From the NCBI RefSeq assembly GCF_900078685.2, contig NZ_LT546166.1:3160944-3224943 (forward strand): 64,000 bases of DNA, in the 5' to 3' direction. The translations under genes were made by a program, and so were the position numbers. This document shows, piece after piece, positions 54,831-62,719 of the stretch. This DNA is from Mycolicibacter icosiumassiliensis. Its GTDB lineage: Bacteria; Actinomycetota; Actinomycetes; Mycobacteriales; Mycobacteriaceae. Under the pieces are notes generated by a model. It was not told where the DNA came from. It saw only the letters and a list, made by a program, of their open reading frames with translations, and did no database searches. The first letter of the stretch is position 1; each line of letters opens with the position of its first letter.

Positions 54831-55015
54831 AGGTCAAACTCCTCACACGGTTACGACCCCCGGAACACTCAGGCAACTTCCGTAACAATGAGCACCAAGA
54901 ATCACACCGGTAACACGACATGATCACAGATAGAACTCAATGAATTCTGCGAGTTAACTTAGTTTTTCTTTATGTCAGCAGCTCGGCATGGGGAGTGCCA
55001 CGAACGCCGGGCGAC

Positions 55016-55852
55016 TCAGGAGTCCGGCAGGAGCGAACCATCGATCGGAATGTTCGCGGCGCCGATCGACTCCGCGACAGCTTGCGGCAGATAGTTCACC
55101 AGGGCATCGAGGAAACCCGTGTGGTTCACGTCCTGGAAGGGCGCGAGAAGGCCGGCCAGGCCCGGGCTTTCGCTGTTGAGATAGGCGTTGAGCAGGTCGG
55201 CCGGCGCTCCGATCAGCCCGATCAGCGCGCCGGTGAGATCCCCGGCCGACAGGTCGTCGACAAGATTGCGGGCCACCGTCTCGAACTCGGCAGCGACGGC
55301 CTGCAGGGAGCTCAGCGCGGCAAGGCCGACCGGCACCTGCAGCGCATGCAGGGTGGCCATCGCCGCGTTCACGACGTTCCCGAGGATGTCGATGGGGATC
55401 GCCACCAGTCGATCCACCAGGCCCAACACCGGAAAGGCGCTGATCACGATGATGATTGCCTGCCCCAAGGCCGCCGTGATATCGCTCGACGAGATGGCGC
55501 TGAACAGCGTTTCGAGCTGGTCGGGCAGGTTGATCAAACCGTCGACGAAGGACTGGGCGGCGCCGCCGAACGCATCGAACGTCCTTTGCGCGTAATCGAA
55601 CCCGTTGGTGGCCAGCTGGACCACCGTGGGCAGCGGGTTGTCGAGCCAGTGCGCGCCAATGGCGCCCAGATTGTTGACGGTGTTGGTGATCAGGTCCACA
55701 TACGGGTCGAACGGACTGGCCGTCAGCTCGACTGCGCGCACGACGACGTCAGGGGGCGACGCCACCAACGGCGGCGCGATGACGGTGCCCGCGGCCAGCG
55801 CTGCGATAGCGACGCTGAGACCGAGGTAACTGGCTGATCCCACAACGCTCAT
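55016..55852 (-). CDS. Exported helical mycobacterial protein of unknown function
   Basis: 278 residues from ATG 55852. Hydrophobic signal segment (LGLSVAIAALAAGTVIAPPL), then an almost entirely helical, Ala/Leu/Asp-rich mature part (YVDLITNTVNNLGAIGAHWL, ALGQAIIIVISAFPVLGLVD). No cysteines and no catalytic motif. Belongs by style to a group of abundant exported mycobacterial proteins without assigned function. Confidence 0.7.
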   Translation of the reverse strand: MSVVGSASYLGLSVAIAALAAGTVIAPPLVASPPDVVVRAVELTASPFDPYVDLITNTVNNLGAIGAHWLDNPLPTVVQLATNGFDYAQRTFDAFGGAAQSFVDGLINLPDQLETLFSAISSSDITAALGQAIIIVISAFPVLGLVDRLVAIPIDILGNVVNAAMATLHALQVPVGLAALSSLQAVAAEFETVARNLVDDLSAGDLTGALIGLIGAPADLLNAYLNSESPGLAGLLAPFQDVNHTGFLDALVNYLPQAVAESIGAANIPIDGSLLPDS

Positions 55853-56233
55853 TTCATTACTGGAGCCACTACGGTAACTCTGGGCACGCTGGTCAACCGC
55901 GGGAATGGGGGATTTTTGGCCTGCCGCTTGCGGGCCGCACTACCCCGATGGGCCCGTCGGAGATGTGGCGTGCGCTCCTCAAGCGCGGACCTAAGTCTTC
56001 TTATGCCGGCCCGCCGACTCCTTTATCACATCAACGGGCCGGACGTTGGCGGTTTCATTCAGCGAATCTTTCAAATCTGAAGACGGAAATTGACGTACCT
56101 TGCAATAATTCTGTCGTTGTCACCCGACGGCACACTGCACGATCGACATCTTTTGGGGAGATGTCGGCCAACGTAATCACCTGCCGTGCAATGGGCTTGG
56201 CCACATCACGATCGTTGCGAACAAGGGGAACCG
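55853..56233. other. Intergenic region without recognised gene
   Basis: Between two divergent exported-protein genes. The centre (56080-56150) is more AT-rich and could hold promoters for both; no consensus element, repeat or stem-loop identified. Confidence 0.5.
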
Positions 56234-56992
56234 ATGAAGCAAGTGGTCTTCGGCGCCGCACTGTGCGGCGCGGCGCTGGCCCTGGCCGGTGCGGCCAACG
56301 CCGCCAACGACAACTACGACTTCCTTTACGGATCAACCAACGCGTTGGTGTTGGGCCCGACCGGGATCCCGACACCGAGTGCCAGCTACATCAGCAACGG
56401 GATCGACCTGTACCTCGGGCCGCTGGGCTACCACGGCACCGACGCGTCGACGTTGCCGCTGACCATGCCTAACAGCCTGGACTTCTTTAACAGCGTCCCG
56501 CAGGGTCAAACCATCCTGGTCGACGCGATCCTCGCCGACTACTCCGCCGGCGAGATGGGCTGCGACGCCTCCGGCGTCTGCAGCGACCCGCTGACCATTT
56601 TCACCTACTCCCAGAGCAGCCTCATCGCCTCCTACGCCCAGGAGCAACTCGTCGATGCCGGTGTCCCCAGCGACGCTTTACGTTTCGTGATGCTCGGCGC
56701 GAACCCCGGCTCCGTCCCCACCGACATGTACCCCACCGAAGTATTCAACATCCACGGCGACATCTTCACGAACCCCTTTGTCCAAAGCTGGATAGACCTG
56801 CTGTTCGGGGGCACAAGTTGGCTGGACGTGCTGTACGGGTTGGCCCTGCATGACGCCTACTTCGGGTTGACGGCAGACCAAATCGACTCGGCCACATCGA
56901 CTGTCGACGGGATGACCACGTTCAACGATATTCCGACACTCGACTTCGGCGACCTGACGCAGGCGCTGATCAACGCGCTCTTCGCCGTCTGA
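56234..56992 (+). CDS. Exported PE-PPE-domain protein (second, short form)
   Basis: 252 residues from ATG 56234 with AAGGGG upstream. Signal peptide (VVFGAALCGAALALAGAANA), then a compact PE-PPE-like core: ASYISNGIDLYLGPLGYHG, LTIFTYSQSSLIASYAQEQL with the serine motif S-Q-S-S, RFVMLGANPGSVPTDMYP. Gly before the nucleophile is Tyr here (YSQSS), so activity is uncertain. Ends without the long C-terminal part of the 51-kb relative. Confidence 0.78.
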   Translation: MKQVVFGAALCGAALALAGAANAANDNYDFLYGSTNALVLGPTGIPTPSASYISNGIDLYLGPLGYHGTDASTLPLTMPNSLDFFNSVPQGQTILVDAILADYSAGEMGCDASGVCSDPLTIFTYSQSSLIASYAQEQLVDAGVPSDALRFVMLGANPGSVPTDMYPTEVFNIHGDIFTNPFVQSWIDLLFGGTSWLDVLYGLALHDAYFGLTADQIDSATSTVDGMTTFNDIPTLDFGDLTQALINALFAV

Positions 56993-57145
56993 CGCAGACA
57001 GCGCCAAGGTCCGGGGCGCGGCTGTGACGGTCTCGAATTCACGCTTCAGTTGAGCCGCGGAAGCAACCGCTCCAACAGCAAAGAAGACAGCGAATGGTCA
57101 CGGGTATGCATTTCATAGGCCTTTAGCCTGTGATTTGCTTACTGA

Positions 57146-57363
57146 AATGAGGGGGACCGCCTGCAGACTCTGGCGACCGCACAACGACGCGGCGCATCGC
57201 TGGAACGGGCCAGAGCCTGGGCGCAGCGGTGAACAGCGACGAAAAGGCCGCCGTCGCGGAGCAATTCGGTGTCCCGACCGAACAGGTCGAGCGCGACCAC
57301 CTGATCTCCCATCTCCTTGCCTGTCTCAGTCGAGGATTCGGCGGTGCTACACCAACCCTTTGA
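57146..57363 (+). pseudogene. Remnant of an AbiE toxin-antitoxin operon
   Basis: 57146-57232 encodes only the C-terminal end of an AbiEi-type antitoxin (RLQTLATAQRRGASLERARA, ending WAQR stop). GTGA overlap then starts the AbiEii nucleotidyltransferase toxin at 57229 (NSDEKAAVAEQFGVPTEQVE, RDHLISHLLACLSR). It stops after about 44 codons, before the catalytic GS motif, exactly where it meets the 3' end of the restriction gene (57347). Both genes are broken; the overlap between them is preserved. Family assignment rests on the pattern of these two short ends. Confidence 0.6.
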
Positions 57364-58057
57364 TGTAGGCCACCCGGCCTGCGATAGCGGCGGTGAGGTT
57401 GCGCGTCGACACCTCCGACAGCGGCTCGGCGTGGATACCTTCGCCTCTGGCCGTGGATATCAGGCAGGTCGCGTCGTAGAGCCGTTCGCGCACGAGTCGG
57501 TCGAACAGGATCGTGTACCGGTCGCTGTAAGAAGAATCGTCGAACACCGGGTCAGTCGGATACAGCGGCCGGCCCCGATCGCGGACCGGGCTCGTGGACG
57601 CGGGCGCGTGCTCAATCACGAATGTGAACCCCAGCCACGGACGGACCTTCCCCAGGTAGCCGGCCTCGTAGGCCCGCCATAAGTCGACCGCATTGCCGAT
57701 GGCCTCTTCGGTGCGGTTGTTGAAGTTCTTAGCGAAGGAACCCACTTGGGACTTGCACTCAATCGCCGCGACCAACGTGTCACCGAGCGTGACAACGACG
57801 TCCCAGTTTTTCGCGCGCCGGTAGAAGCCCGGCAGAGGGATTATCCCGGTGCGCCGGACTTCGGCGCCCATCTCCACCAACGGCGCGAACTGATCGGCGA
57901 TCACGTCCTGCAGGGGTGTGAGGTGCTGGCCGCCGGTGACTGATCCTCGTGTGCCGGCGTCAATCCGCCCCGAATCGATCTGCTTCTGCGTCTGCAGATC
58001 ACGACCAGTCCAGAAGGCGCGAATAGCGGTGTCGTAATCCTGGAACGTCGTCGTCAC
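57347..58057 (-). CDS. XhoI/PaeR7I-family type II restriction endonuclease
   Basis: 236 residues. Strong family pattern: RGSVTGGQHLTPLQDVIADQ, LPGFYRRAKNWDVVVTLG, catalytic E-C-K in VAAIECKSQVGSFAKNFNNR, TEEAIGNAVDLWRAYEAGYL, YSDRYTILFDRLVRERLYDA. Members recognise CTCGAG and cut after the first C. The start overlaps the methyltransferase stop by 4 bases, ensuring joint expression. All visible motifs are intact, so it looks active. The stop lies inside an AbiEii remnant. Confidence 0.88.
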   Translation of the reverse strand: MTTTFQDYDTAIRAFWTGRDLQTQKQIDSGRIDAGTRGSVTGGQHLTPLQDVIADQFAPLVEMGAEVRRTGIIPLPGFYRRAKNWDVVVTLGDTLVAAIECKSQVGSFAKNFNNRTEEAIGNAVDLWRAYEAGYLGKVRPWLGFTFVIEHAPASTSPVRDRGRPLYPTDPVFDDSSYSDRYTILFDRLVRERLYDATCLISTARGEGIHAEPLSEVSTRNLTAAIAGRVAYIKGLV

Positions 58058-59736
58058 GCCGCCGGCACCAGGAGCTCGAACTCCGCCGGATCGATGCCGT
58101 ACGCCTGTGCGGCAGCACGGGTAGCCGCGTCCACGTCACGAGCACGAAAGGCTCCCCGCAGCGACTCGGCCAGGGTCGCAGAGATGCTCTCCGGTGCTGG
58201 AACTCGAATCTGCTTGAGGTACTGAGCCTGGAACCGCAATGTGCCTCCTCGCATCCGCACGCAGTACGCCTCGATGTATGCCTGGGCGATCCGACTCAGC
58301 AGCAACCCGCCGAGCACTTCCATGTCCCACGCGTCGGAGACGACGTAGTAGAGGTTGTGGTGTGGGTAGTGCCCACCGGGCTCCAGCACCGGGTGGATGT
58401 GCGCCTTCATGTCCTGCAGCAGCAGCTTCGGCTTCGGCGTGAGCGCGGGGTTGAGTTTATCGATGGTGCGGTACCACGACGCGGGCGATTTCCGCGCAAC
58501 GAACCGCTCCCATAACGCCGGGTGCGCGGTCAGGTAGGCGGCCAGTCGCGGGTAGTCGCCGAGGTGTACCAGGGAACCGTCGTCGGCCCATGGGTTCACC
58601 AGATAGGTGCCGCGCCATTCGAACCGGCCGGAGCCGAGGTCGCGCTGGGTGGCCAGCGGTACCAGGCGGTCGCGTTCCACCGCGTCGGGGTCGGTGGTGA
58701 CGTACACCTTGTCAGCGCCGGTGGCGATGCCGATGCCGACTCTCGTCCCGGCCCGGGGGTCATGCAGTGGGCCGAAGTTGTCGTTCAACTGCTCGATGAG
58801 CGCCAGGCGTGCCGGTGATCCGGTCGGCCACAATCCATCGCCGGAGAACCAGTGCGGCAGCCGGTGCGCAGCCACACCCGGGCCGACGTACTCGACACGC
58901 GTGTCGTCGGCCATCGCTGCCACGAGGCTGCGTCCACCTGCCTCGCCGAACGCCGCCGTGGTGTCGGCGACGACAGCTGACTTCTGCGGGGCGTTGGCGA
59001 TGACGGTGATCGCGGGATACGCCGACACCTGCGCTTCGAAGGCGTCCACGTCGTGCATCTTCCAGGCATGCTCGACGGCGAACCGCCGGGCAACCAGCTC
59101 CCGTAGCGAAGCCCCGTACTGGTTGTGCATCCACCGGTCGGCACAGATGAAGCCGAGTCGCCCGCCAGGCTTGAGCACCTGCAGGCCGCGCTCGATGAAG
59201 CCCACGTAGACATCGCACCGGCCACGCATCGTCGGCCATGTCCGCCGATACTCCGCGGCCAGGCCAGGCGCCAGGTCGTCGTGGCGGATATAGGGCGGGT
59301 TGCCGATCACGACATCGGCCGCAGGTACGTCGTCGCCGTCGGCGGCGTCCAGGCCGGTACCGAGGAGAAGGAAGTCGCCATTGCGGACCCACTGGCGGGC
59401 CAGTTCGACGGCAAGCACAGGTGGCGCCCCCGCACCAGCCAGCAGATCCCGGCACAGCTGTCGGGTAGTGGCGACGTGTTGTGCCTGTAAGTCATAGGCG
59501 CGGACGACGTCGCCGAGATCGGCCAGGCTGCGGCCGTGAGCCTTGGCGCTGGCCAGCAACCGCTCGACCGCCGGACCGAGAAACCCACCAGATCCGCACG
59601 ACGGCTCGACCAGATTCAGCCCGCCGAGGTCCCGGTCGGCGGTGTAGCCGGTCAGGTCCAGCAGCACCTCGACCACCCAGCGGCGGGTGAAGACTTCGCC
59701 GTAGCTCGGTGTCGTTTCGGCAGCCGGACCACTCAC
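58054..59736 (-). CDS. N6-adenine DNA methyltransferase partner of the XhoI-type enzyme
   Basis: 560 residues. SAM motif LVEPSCGSGGFLGPAVERLL at about 45, catalytic NPPY in VVIGNPPYIRHDDLAPGL at about 148, target-recognition half in the C-terminal 250 residues (LLLQDMKAHIHPVLEPGGHY, RMRGGTLRFQAQYLKQIRVP). Gamma-class adenine methylase as in M.PaeR7I/Eco57I-like enzymes; should methylate the A of CTCGAG and protect the host. First gene of the pair, so the methylase is made before the nuclease. Confidence 0.92.
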   Translation of the reverse strand: MSGPAAETTPSYGEVFTRRWVVEVLLDLTGYTADRDLGGLNLVEPSCGSGGFLGPAVERLLASAKAHGRSLADLGDVVRAYDLQAQHVATTRQLCRDLLAGAGAPPVLAVELARQWVRNGDFLLLGTGLDAADGDDVPAADVVIGNPPYIRHDDLAPGLAAEYRRTWPTMRGRCDVYVGFIERGLQVLKPGGRLGFICADRWMHNQYGASLRELVARRFAVEHAWKMHDVDAFEAQVSAYPAITVIANAPQKSAVVADTTAAFGEAGGRSLVAAMADDTRVEYVGPGVAAHRLPHWFSGDGLWPTGSPARLALIEQLNDNFGPLHDPRAGTRVGIGIATGADKVYVTTDPDAVERDRLVPLATQRDLGSGRFEWRGTYLVNPWADDGSLVHLGDYPRLAAYLTAHPALWERFVARKSPASWYRTIDKLNPALTPKPKLLLQDMKAHIHPVLEPGGHYPHHNLYYVVSDAWDMEVLGGLLLSRIAQAYIEAYCVRMRGGTLRFQAQYLKQIRVPAPESISATLAESLRGAFRARDVDAATRAAAQAYGIDPAEFELLVPAA

Positions 59737-59961
59737 GGCGGCAACTCTATCGGCGTAGCTGCTGCGGCGACTCCCGACACAGCGGCCAGGCTGTGGATAG
59801 TTCAGAGACCGTCATTCCGCGGCCTCGAGTGTGTGAAACCCAAACGGTGTTGCGCAACGGCCGGCGCACCCTGGTCGGTGCGGCCGGGGTGCGTCGGGGC
59901 CGGTTGCACCGGGCACTCAACGCCTTGGCCAGACTGCTGGAGCGCACCAGCCAGGTCGTCG

Positions 59962-60141
59962 ACCACAATCGGATGCCAACTCGACGAAGAGGTGCTGCAC
60001 AAGGGCAGCACCGGCGACCTCATCTTCACCGGCACCCCGACGGCGTGGCCACCGTACCCACCCCAACTATTCCTCCCCCGCGGCGCCACCTTGACCAGCT
60101 ACGTTGAAGATCTCGGCGAACTTCACAATCCACTCATCTAG
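59962..60141 (+). pseudogene. C-terminal fragment of a fumarylacetoacetate hydrolase family gene
   Basis: About 60 codons with the end of an FAH fold: STGDLIFTGTPTAW, then LFLPRGATLTSYVEDLGELH and stop. The metal-binding N-terminal part is absent and no start codon fits. It lies between the methyltransferase and the amidohydrolase and is probably left over from a catabolic cluster broken by rearrangement. The 225 bp before it hold no clear gene. Confidence 0.6.
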
Positions 60142-60204
60142 CCATTCCGCCCCGTGTGAGCGCCAACAGCTGCACGGGCGTACCAGGCCAAAGGAGCGAA
60201 CTGG

Positions 60205-61203
60205 ATGCGCATCATCACCGTTGAGGAACACTTTGAGCACCCCGAGGTCAGCCGGCGGGTTCTACAGCTAAGCGGGCCACCCGGCGACTTGCCGCTCGAT
60301 GAACTCGTCGCATTCGGTTCGGTCTTCAACGACGACCCCGACGCGGCCGCCCGCCTTGGTGGGCATCGGTTGGAGCATATGGATGCCGTCGGTGTCGATG
60401 TCCAAGTCGTCTCGCACGGCAACGGCAGCCCAAGCGCACTGGCCGCTCCGGAGTCGGTGCAGCTGTGCCGTCAGGTGAACAACGATTTGGCACAACAGAT
60501 TTCCGAGCATCCCGACCGGTTTCGGGGATTTGCCACACTCCCCCTTTACGACCCCGCGGCGGCGGCTGAGGAACTACGCCGTTGTGCGGGCGACCTGGGG
60601 TTCGTGGGCGCGTTGATCGCGGGGACCTTCGAGGGACTTTTTCTCGACGATGCGCGTTTCGACCCGATACTGGCAGCAGCCGAGGCGGTGGACTTACCGA
60701 TCTACGTGCATCCCGGACTTCCCCACCCCCAGGTCTCGCGGCCCTACTACTTCGGCGACTGGCCCGCCGCCGTCGGCCTCATGTTCTCCGGACCCGCATT
60801 CGGCTGGCACGCCGAGGCCGGTATACACATCCTTCGGCTGATCTTGTCCGGCGCGTTAGACCGTCACCCCGGCCTGAAACTACTCAGTGGGCACTGGGGA
60901 GAGGTGATGGCGTTTTGGCTCGAGCGTCTGGACGAGACCTTCGCACTGGTACGTCAGGGCCGTGACCGCCACATCAGCGACTACTACCGGCAACAAATCT
61001 GGGTGACCCCGTCGGGGATGTTCAGCCAGCATCAGCTCGACCACGTGGTCGCCGAACTGGGTGCGGAGCGGATCATCTACTCCGAGGACTTCCCCTACGT
61101 CAAACGTGACAACGTCACCGAATTCCTCACCGGCTCTGGGCTTTCCGAGCCACAGATGCATGCCATCGCACACAACAACGCCGAAGCGCTATTGCGTATC
61201 TGA
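60205..61203 (+). CDS. Amidohydrolase-2 family (ACMSD/resorcylate decarboxylase-like)
   Basis: 332 residues from ATG 60205, preceded by AAAGGAG. Metal pattern: VEEHFEHPE at the start (Glu/His ligands of the gamma-resorcylate-decarboxylase branch), LPIYVHPGLPHPQ at about 170, LSGHWGEVMAFWLERLDETF at about 230, and IYSEDFPY with the Asp at about 290. The family decarboxylates aromatic acids or hydrolyses ring-derived compounds without oxygen. The stop codon directly touches a truncated tRNA gene, so the gene is at the edge of an inserted or deleted segment; its C-terminus looks normal. Confidence 0.85.
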   Translation: MRIITVEEHFEHPEVSRRVLQLSGPPGDLPLDELVAFGSVFNDDPDAAARLGGHRLEHMDAVGVDVQVVSHGNGSPSALAAPESVQLCRQVNNDLAQQISEHPDRFRGFATLPLYDPAAAAEELRRCAGDLGFVGALIAGTFEGLFLDDARFDPILAAAEAVDLPIYVHPGLPHPQVSRPYYFGDWPAAVGLMFSGPAFGWHAEAGIHILRLILSGALDRHPGLKLLSGHWGEVMAFWLERLDETFALVRQGRDRHISDYYRQQIWVTPSGMFSQHQLDHVVAELGAERIIYSEDFPYVKRDNVTEFLTGSGLSEPQMHAIAHNNAEALLRI

Positions 61204-61265
61204 GGCTCGAACCCACGACCAACGGATTATGAGTCCGCGGCTCTAACCGACTGAGCTACCGCCCC
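61204..61265 (-). pseudogene. Truncated tRNA-Met(CAT): 5' 62 nt only
   Basis: On the minus strand the sequence reads acceptor GGGGCGG, TA, D-arm GCTC...GAGC, anticodon arm GCGGA-CTCATAA-TCCGT (anticodon CAT), variable TGGTC, T-arm GTGGG-TTCGAGC and one more base. It then runs straight into the amidohydrolase stop codon. The 3' half of the T-arm (expected CCCAC) and the 3' acceptor strand (expected CCGCCCC) are missing. The product cannot fold as a tRNA. The junction marks a recombination point, perhaps an attachment site. Confidence 0.85.
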
Positions 61266-61347
61266 TGGGCCTAGCTAACTGCGGATATTGTTCTCCTCAC
61301 CGGGTCCGGCTGTCGCGTGGCCAAGTATCCGCTGCACGACCCTGACA

Positions 61348-61488
61348 TTAGCGCCCGGGCTGATAACCGGTGACGCCGTGGTAGGCCTCAGGTGGTGCGA
61401 GACCCGAGTCCACCCATCGCCTGGACGGCCGGTTGCGCCACGGCACACGCAAGGCCGACACCACGTTGGTGTCCAGCACGTACGTCAC
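61348..61488 (-). pseudogene. VapC (PIN) toxin remnant
   Basis: From GTG 61488: TYVLDTNVVSALRVPWRN, the first PIN strand and helix with the catalytic Asp. It then goes out of frame; a continuation (PAVQAMGG-like) is visible in another frame, and a stop arrives at 61348 after 46 codons. The rest of the PIN domain is absent. GTGA overlap with the antitoxin stop is preserved. Confidence 0.65.
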
Positions 61489-61718
61489 AGGTCTGCGGTG
61501 CGGGCCGTCGGGCCGAGATGTTCGGGCTCGAAGTCGATGTCATGGCCGGTATCGGCGGCGAGCAGCACCGACATGGGGACGTCTTCACCCGACAATCCCG
61601 CGCTGAGGATCGCGCGGGCTTCCGCCTCGACGGAGTGATGATGACGCGCGGCGCGTACACGCAACGCTGCCTTGGTCCCATCGGGAAGATTGCGGATCAA
61701 CATCTGCTCCATGACCAC
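61485..61718 (-). CDS. FitA/VapB-type ribbon-helix-helix antitoxin
   Basis: 77 residues from ATG 61718 (or the second ATG two codons on). RHH DNA-binding head (MLIRNLPDGTKAALRVRAAR, HHHSVEAEARAILSAGL) and acidic C-terminal tail (DIDFEPEHLGP) that would bind a PIN toxin. The partner toxin is broken, so this is an orphan antitoxin here and may still repress its promoter. Confidence 0.85.
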   Translation of the reverse strand: MVMEQMLIRNLPDGTKAALRVRAARHHHSVEAEARAILSAGLSGEDVPMSVLLAADTGHDIDFEPEHLGPTARTADL

Positions 61719-61756
61719 CTCCGCTCTACTCGTTGTCTACCGCGTACAACATAACC

Positions 61757-61957
61757 ATGAACCCAGATGGCACGTACTCGTTGAGTTATCGCAACGATGT
61801 CTACGACTGGTACAACTTCGCGACGCATCCCTACGCCAGCGGCACAACTCAGCAGATTTCCTCCTGGGCGCATGACCTGCAAGCCGCCGGACTGGCGCAA
61901 GATTTCCTCATAACAGGTTCAAGCAGCGTGCAAACCGTTGAAGGCGTGGTGCGCTAA
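61757..61957 (+). CDS. Small protein, possibly the C-terminal piece of a larger gene
   Basis: 66 residues from ATG 61757: NPDGTYSLSYRNDVYDWYNF, then SSWAHDLQAAGLAQDFLITG. Aromatic- and Ser-rich, no signal peptide, no known domain. The stop overlaps the lipoprotein start (TAATG), so the two are expressed together. The reading frame extends slightly upstream without a good start, consistent with a decayed longer gene. Confidence 0.45.
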   Translation: MNPDGTYSLSYRNDVYDWYNFATHPYASGTTQQISSWAHDLQAAGLAQDFLITGSSSVQTVEGVVR

Positions 61958-62523
61958 TGCCACGCAGACTCCTGACCACCATTGCGGTGGCGTTTCTCGC
62001 GGCCCAAGTCCTGGCGGCCTGCGGCTTCGAAAGCGTCACGACGACGTCCACCCAAGAGATTTCTATCGACGACGCGGTGCGCAAGATCAACGGGGTTGCG
62101 AAATGGGCACAACTTCCGGCGTCTTTGGTCCCGTTGGAATCCACCGCACATCGGACCAAAGCACCAATGGAGTCCGACACCAGCATCACAGTGGCTTTCA
62201 AGGCCCCGCTAGCCGACATCGACACTTACCTCACCGCCATGCACGCGCGCAAGGACTACACCCTGGTGCGACCCGCGAATGACTGCCCCCCACCGCCGAG
62301 CGGACAGACTCTGCTGAGGGAACCGCCGCCGCCCTCGCCCGAGCTATGGTCTGATTCCGGAATCTTCGAACGCTGCGCAGCCGTAGAGCAGTGGCAGATG
62401 TACAGCGATGAATGGACCACACCTGGAACGACGGTCGGAACCCTGTACCGCCAGGCGGACATCCACCCCGGCGGCACAGAACCCATCAACGTGCTGTTCA
62501 CACTGAGCGGGCATAACCTCTAG
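61957..62523 (+). CDS. Lipoprotein of unknown function
   Basis: 188 residues. Lipoprotein signal LLTTIAVAFLAAQVLAACGF with lipobox L-A-A-C; the Cys at about residue 22 would be lipidated and anchored in the membrane. The mature part is polar with VAFKAPLADIDTYLTAMHAR, a proline-rich stretch (CPPPPSG) and an external cysteine pair. No domain recognised. Coupled to the small upstream gene. Confidence 0.72.
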   Translation: MPRRLLTTIAVAFLAAQVLAACGFESVTTTSTQEISIDDAVRKINGVAKWAQLPASLVPLESTAHRTKAPMESDTSITVAFKAPLADIDTYLTAMHARKDYTLVRPANDCPPPPSGQTLLREPPPPSPELWSDSGIFERCAAVEQWQMYSDEWTTPGTTVGTLYRQADIHPGGTEPINVLFTLSGHNL

Positions 62524-62719
62524 CCCAATGCTTTTCGCTCTGTGCACCTATTCGGTACCTCACTGCGCATCCCGTACGGCGCCACGCAGCTCGCGCGCCC
62601 ACCGCTGAGCCTGAGCCGGGGTCAGCCGGGTCCGCCCGACGATCGAGGTGATCAGCAGTACAACCAGCTTGCCGGTATATCAATCGGGCGCAGAGAACTC
62701 CTACCGGCGGATTCGATGC
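62524..62719. other. Short interval with a minus-strand remnant
   Basis: On the minus strand a 39-codon open stretch ending at 62560 (LLITSIVGRTRLTPAQAQRW and ARELRGAVRDAQ) follows an in-frame stop. It looks like the tail of a lost gene downstream of hipA rather than a functional gene. Confidence 0.35.

Noticed and set aside
61204..61275. Functional tRNA gene
   Set aside because: The 3' T-stem strand and 3' acceptor strand are missing, so no cloverleaf can form.
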